A stretch of DNA of 8,349 nucleotides from Bacilli bacterium (GTDB lineage: Bacteria; Bacillota_I; Bacilli_A; RF39; UBA660), in the NCBI GenBank assembly GCA_022791215.1, contig JAAVYQ010000064.1, forward strand, positions 1 through 8,349, written 5' to 3'. The notes beneath the pieces are model-generated. The model made no database searches. It worked only from the letters and a program-made list of their open reading frames with translations, and was not told where the DNA came from. Position numbers and translations under genes: made by a program. Shown here piece after piece: positions 5,512 to 8,349 of this stretch (positions within the stretch are counted from its first letter, which is position 1; the number at the start of each line of letters is the position of its first letter).

Positions 5512-5718
5512 TTTTTCACTTACTTTTATAAACTTAATAAGTATTAAAAGTGAGATGAAATTATTTATAAACGTATCTATTACTTCTTACTTCATGGTCT
5601 TTTTTTTGTCATGTTCCATTATTGTTTTATTACTTAACAAGTTTAATATATTATCTTTAACTAGACCTTCTTTATTTTTCTTTTCATACTCTTTTGGTAG
5701 ACATACTTTTTCACTATA
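5443..5718 (-). pseudogene. Decayed gene remnant B, possibly the 3' end of a large serine recombinase
   Basis: One minus-strand frame runs from 5718 to TAG at 5443 (about 91 codons) with a single internal TAA at 5587-5589. It reads GLVKDNILNLL, then KKKTMK, stop, EVIDTFINNFI, and KFQNIDGVKDYV. This order resembles the C-terminal end of large serine recombinases ('L.KEQI..FL', 'KRLIDTFIN.VY', 'F.YKDG.K'). It lacks any start or catalytic domain and begins at the pepF stop codon, so only a tail is left. A further open stretch in another frame (VRQLFIRASRNNPYT, about 5373-5442) follows. Repeats shared with remnant A show that both come from one ancestor. The family assignment is inference. Confidence 0.45.
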
Positions 5719-7506
5719 TAATTAAACTTTTTATTCTTTTCTGCTCTTTTTCTTTTAATAGTTTTTGTAATTCTTCTAATAGTTCGTTTACATATTCTAT
5801 TCCATAGTCTATAAAGTTATAGTTTGCTATGTCTATATCTAAAGTACTTAAAATCTCTTCTATACTTTTACTGTTTCCAAGTGATAAGAATTTTATGTAT
5901 TTTTCTTTGAATTCTTTATCTTTTAATAGCTTTTTTACTATGTATATTGATAAGCAGGCTCCTACTGAGTATTGGTAAACATAATATGAATTTTGCATTA
6001 TTAAGTGACTTATTTTTATCCATTCGTATTTCATTTTTTCGTTTATTGTTAGTTGTTCACCATTGTATTTTTCTACTAATTTTAAGTAAATTTTATTTAT
6101 TTCTTCACTTTCTATTTCTTGTTGGTTTTCTATTTGTTTTATTATTTCGTTTTCAAATTCACTTATCATCGCTTGATTAAATATTGAATTTATTATGGCG
6201 TTTATGTTGTCGTTCAGTATGTATATTTTTTCTTCGCCGTTTGTAGCATTTTCTATTAGGCTTTTGTTTAGTAGGATTTCATTTACTTTTGATGCTACTT
6301 CAGTTAGAAAGTATGTTACTGAGAAATCAAGGTATCCGTTTTCTTGTTTTGAATAGTGTGTGTTTACTGCATGCCCGATTTCATGTGCTAATAGTCTTAA
6401 TGATGTTATTGTTCCAGTATAGTTCACAAGTATATAAGGCACTCCATCGTATGCAATGGAACTATGTGATCCTCCTATTTTGTTTTCTTGAGGATATGCA
6501 TGAGCCCATCCATTTTCAAACATTTCATCAATTAATTTTGTGTATGTTTCTCCTAGTATTGCTAATGCTTTTTTAATCGCTTTTATTCCTTCTTCTATTT
6601 CTATGTTTATTTTTGGAATGTCACAAATTGATAGTAATGTGTCATAATTGTTAAATTGGTTTAAGGATAATGCTTCTTTTTTTAGTTTATTATATTTTTG
6701 TTTTACTTCGCTTTTTTTGCTTATTTCTTCTATTACCATATTAAAGAATGTTTTTTCGATTTCATATTCATCCATGCTTTCTTCAATTAGGCTTTTATAG
6801 TTTTTTAATCTTGATAGTTTTATTTCTATTTTAAGTTTATTTTTGTATAATTCACTTACTATTTCTGATATTTCATCGTGTTGTTTCATATACGCTTCAT
6901 ATATTACTTTTCTTTTTTCTTGGTTATTGTCTAATAGTAATTCATTGATGTTATTTTTGTTTATTGTTATGGTTTCTCCATTATATGTGATCTCTATTGT
7001 CCAATTTTCATTATCGTTTCTTGATATTTGTTTCTTATGTCTTGTAATTCTTTTTCATAATTGGCCAGTAATTCTAGATTTTCTTTTGATGTGATTGTAT
7101 GTTCTTTTTTTCTTAGTATTAATTTTATGTGTCTTTGATATTTTTTTAATTCTCGGTCTTTTAGATATTCTTGTATTTTGTTTTCGTTTTCTATACATAG
7201 TTTTTCAAATTCGTTAGATATTACTTGAAATTTCCCATATAAACTCAGTACATTTTTCATTTGTTCTTTGTAGTTTTCTAATGTCATGTTTAAGTGTACT
7301 TTCTTTTTTGAATATGAAAATACTCGGTCTATTATTCTTTCTGTTTCTATTTTTAGTTCTAGGTACTTTTTAAATTCTTCTTTGTTATATAATATTTTTT
7401 TGATATTGGTGTTTAATTCTTTTAGATTTTCTTCTATTTTTTTATAGTCTTTATTCCATTCTTCTTCGTTTTTGTATAAATGCGTTAAGTCCCAATTTAA
7501 TTGCAT
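5714..7506 (-). pseudogene. pepF: Oligoendopeptidase F (M3B metallopeptidase), full length with one frameshift
   Basis: PepF is a cytoplasmic zinc peptidase that cuts peptides of roughly 7-17 residues. Start ATG 7506 has AGAGGT 5 bases before it, and the protein opens with the typical NWDLTHLYKNEEEW. The first frame stops at TAG 6994-6996; the second, joined near 7005-7010, carries on with NENWTIEI to the TAG at 5714. With one extra A in the AAAA run (complement of 7005-7008), the frames join into 597 aa, the normal family length. The zinc site HEIGH falls at about joined residues 375-379 (LLAHEIGHAVNTHYS), the third ligand Glu in FLTEVASKVNEILL, and the VYQYSVGA segment near the C-terminus is kept. 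All key residues survive, so decay is recent, or the base is a sequence error. The remnant after it and the RhuM copies before it share its strand. Confidence 0.85.
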
Positions 7507-7523
7507 AATTTACCTCTTTTCTT

Positions 7524-7886
7524 TTAATTATTTATTTCTTCATTTTTCATTTCGATCATAAATTTATCAAAATCGGCTTCAAATAATTTATCTTGTACAA
7601 TTCTATATTTTTCAAACTTTGATAAAGCGAAACTTTCTGCTACTTTATGAGAAACCTTTCCAGGATTATCCAATACTTCTTTTTCACTGAATCGTAAAAA
7701 TACATCTAATCTTTTTTCCAATTTTCCATAGTCATTGGAATACGCCTTTCAACTTGATCTTCTGCATAATCCAAATACATTGTAACAATTCTTTCTAAAG
7801 ATTTAAGTTCTTCTTTTGTTAAATAATTCTTGGCAATTCCAACATCAGTTGTCATTATTTTCCATAAGTTTTGTCCTAAAATGACA
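7524..7886 (-). pseudogene. RhuM-family C-terminal fragment, copy 2, frameshifted
   Basis: The first frame (from about 7879, ATG 7855, to TAG 7706-7708) reads DVGIAKNYLTKEELKSLERI, then MYLDYAEDQVERR and MTMENWKKD. The second (7721 to TAA 7524) reads EKRLDVFLRFSEKEVLDNPG, then KVSHKVAESFA and FEADFDKFM. Together they match the C-terminal half of RhuM ('MTMEDW..RLDAFL.FN...IL...GK.SHE.A'). One missing A in the run complementary to 7712-7717 explains the shift (A6, A7 expected). The N-terminal RhuM domain is absent and no good ribosome site precedes ATG 7855, so it is a remnant. It starts right after the stop of copy 1 and ends 17 bases before pepF. Confidence 0.75.
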
Positions 7887-8349
7887 TTAATTATCTTTAT
7901 TTAATTCCTTTACTTCAATATTCATAATTTCTAAATAATCTTTTTCTGCTTGAGTTAAATGTGTTTGCATATATTTATCATATTCTTTATGAGCTTTTCT
8001 TAGAGCTTCCTCATGGGAAATTGTTCCCTTTGAATTTAAAATATCATTATGTGTCATTGTTAAAAAGCCATCTAATTCTCTAACCCAATCTTGCATTGTC
8101 ATAGCTTTGCGCCTTAATGCGTTAATCTCAGCTACATCAAGATATGCTGAAACAAGTCTATTTAATATTTGTAACTCTTCTAATGTTAAATAATTTTTAG
8201 CTATTTCTGTTTCTTTTCTAGTAGGCATATCACCTTTAAAATTTGTGAGACCAATATTTTCTTTATTACTATCTACTCTGTTAAATACTATTTCAGCTGC
8301 CGTATTATTTGAAACTGCATAGTGCATTTTATTTTGCACAGTTTTAAAA
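7887..8349 (-). CDS. RhuM-family protein, C-terminal part, copy 1 (5' end outside window)
   Basis: The frame is open from the right edge (FKTVQNKMHYAV) to TAA at 7887, about 154 residues. Matches to the RhuM C-terminal half are clear: TVQNKMHYAVSNNTAAEIVF, NIGLTNFKG, IAKNYLTLEELQILNRLVSA, YLDVAEINALRRKAMTMQDW, and ISHEEALRKAHKEYDKYM. Full RhuM proteins are about 330 aa, so half lies beyond the window. RhuM was named from a Salmonella pathogenicity island; its molecular role is unknown, and the family is common on islands and mobile DNA. The GTG at 8339 is not the start because homology extends upstream to the edge. Intact within the window, it may be the functional copy next to broken copy 2. 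Confidence 0.82.
   Translation of the reverse strand, partial: FKTVQNKMHYAVSNNTAAEIVFNRVDSNKENIGLTNFKGDMPTRKETEIAKNYLTLEELQILNRLVSAYLDVAEINALRRKAMTMQDWVRELDGFLTMTHNDILNSKGTISHEEALRKAHKEYDKYMQTHLTQAEKDYLEIMNIEVKELNKDN

Larger units (their letters stand above)
5242..5713. other. Gene-free stretch between pepF and the AlbA_2 gene
   Basis: It holds remnant B, repeat copy B with its 107-base extra block and hairpin, the three 11-bp repeats and the AlbA_2 promoter. No intact gene or strong terminator directly after pepF is seen. Confidence 0.7.

Noticed and set aside
6994..7012. Programmed -1 frameshift in pepF
   Set aside because: Only an AAAA run, no slippery heptamer in the right phase and no clear downstream stimulator; a one-base loss is simpler.
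5947..7094. Plus-strand ORFs across pepF
   Set aside because: Antisense shadows rich in Leu/Phe from A-rich codons of pepF.
7706..7721. A AAA AAG-type programmed frameshift in rhuM copy 2
   Set aside because: The heptamer is present but out of phase with the zero frame, and the gene also lacks its N-terminal half.

Overview
The window is very A+T-rich and has strong AGGAGG-like ribosome binding sites, consensus sigma-A promoters and a MurT-GatD-type gene pair. This fits a low-GC Bacilli or Mollicutes-related member of the Firmicutes, probably a host-associated lineage. Trp is read from TGG in the recognised proteins and stops include TAA, TAG and TGA, so the standard bacterial code is the simplest reading. 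No genus can be named from sequence alone.

Layout. (1) Positions 1-583, plus strand: two tandem copies of a small gene that looks like the detached C-terminal tail of an Rpn-type recombination-promoting nuclease, closed by a strong terminator. (2) 626-2757, plus strand: a promoter and a two-gene operon, a MurT-like Mur ligase followed by a GatD-like amidotransferase subunit, ended by a terminator shared with the convergent next gene. The GatD-like protein lacks the catalytic Cys and His of the family. (3) 2756-3345, minus strand: a single-pass membrane protein with an outside domain and its own promoter. (4) 3361-3528, minus strand: a perfect consensus promoter followed by a roughly 133-nt foldable, terminator-ended segment with no good ORF, a candidate new small RNA. 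(5) 3568-5718, minus strand: an AlbA_2/ATP-binding-type regulator flanked on both sides by decayed copies of one sequence, probably the 3' ends of large serine recombinase genes. (6) 5714-8349, minus strand: a full-length but frameshifted oligoendopeptidase F preceded by two tandem RhuM-family C-terminal copies, one running off the window and one broken.

The plus-strand MurT/GatD operon is housekeeping-type cell-wall biology. The minus-strand half looks like an accessory island with mobile-element debris: RhuM copies, recombinase remnants, an AlbA_2 regulator and frameshifted genes. The best leads are the catalytically stripped GatD, the candidate small RNA, and the repeated decayed recombinase ends around the AlbA_2 gene. 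Two independent one-base losses in A-runs (pepF and rhuM copy 2) could be true decay or assembly error, and this should be settled before calling either gene dead.
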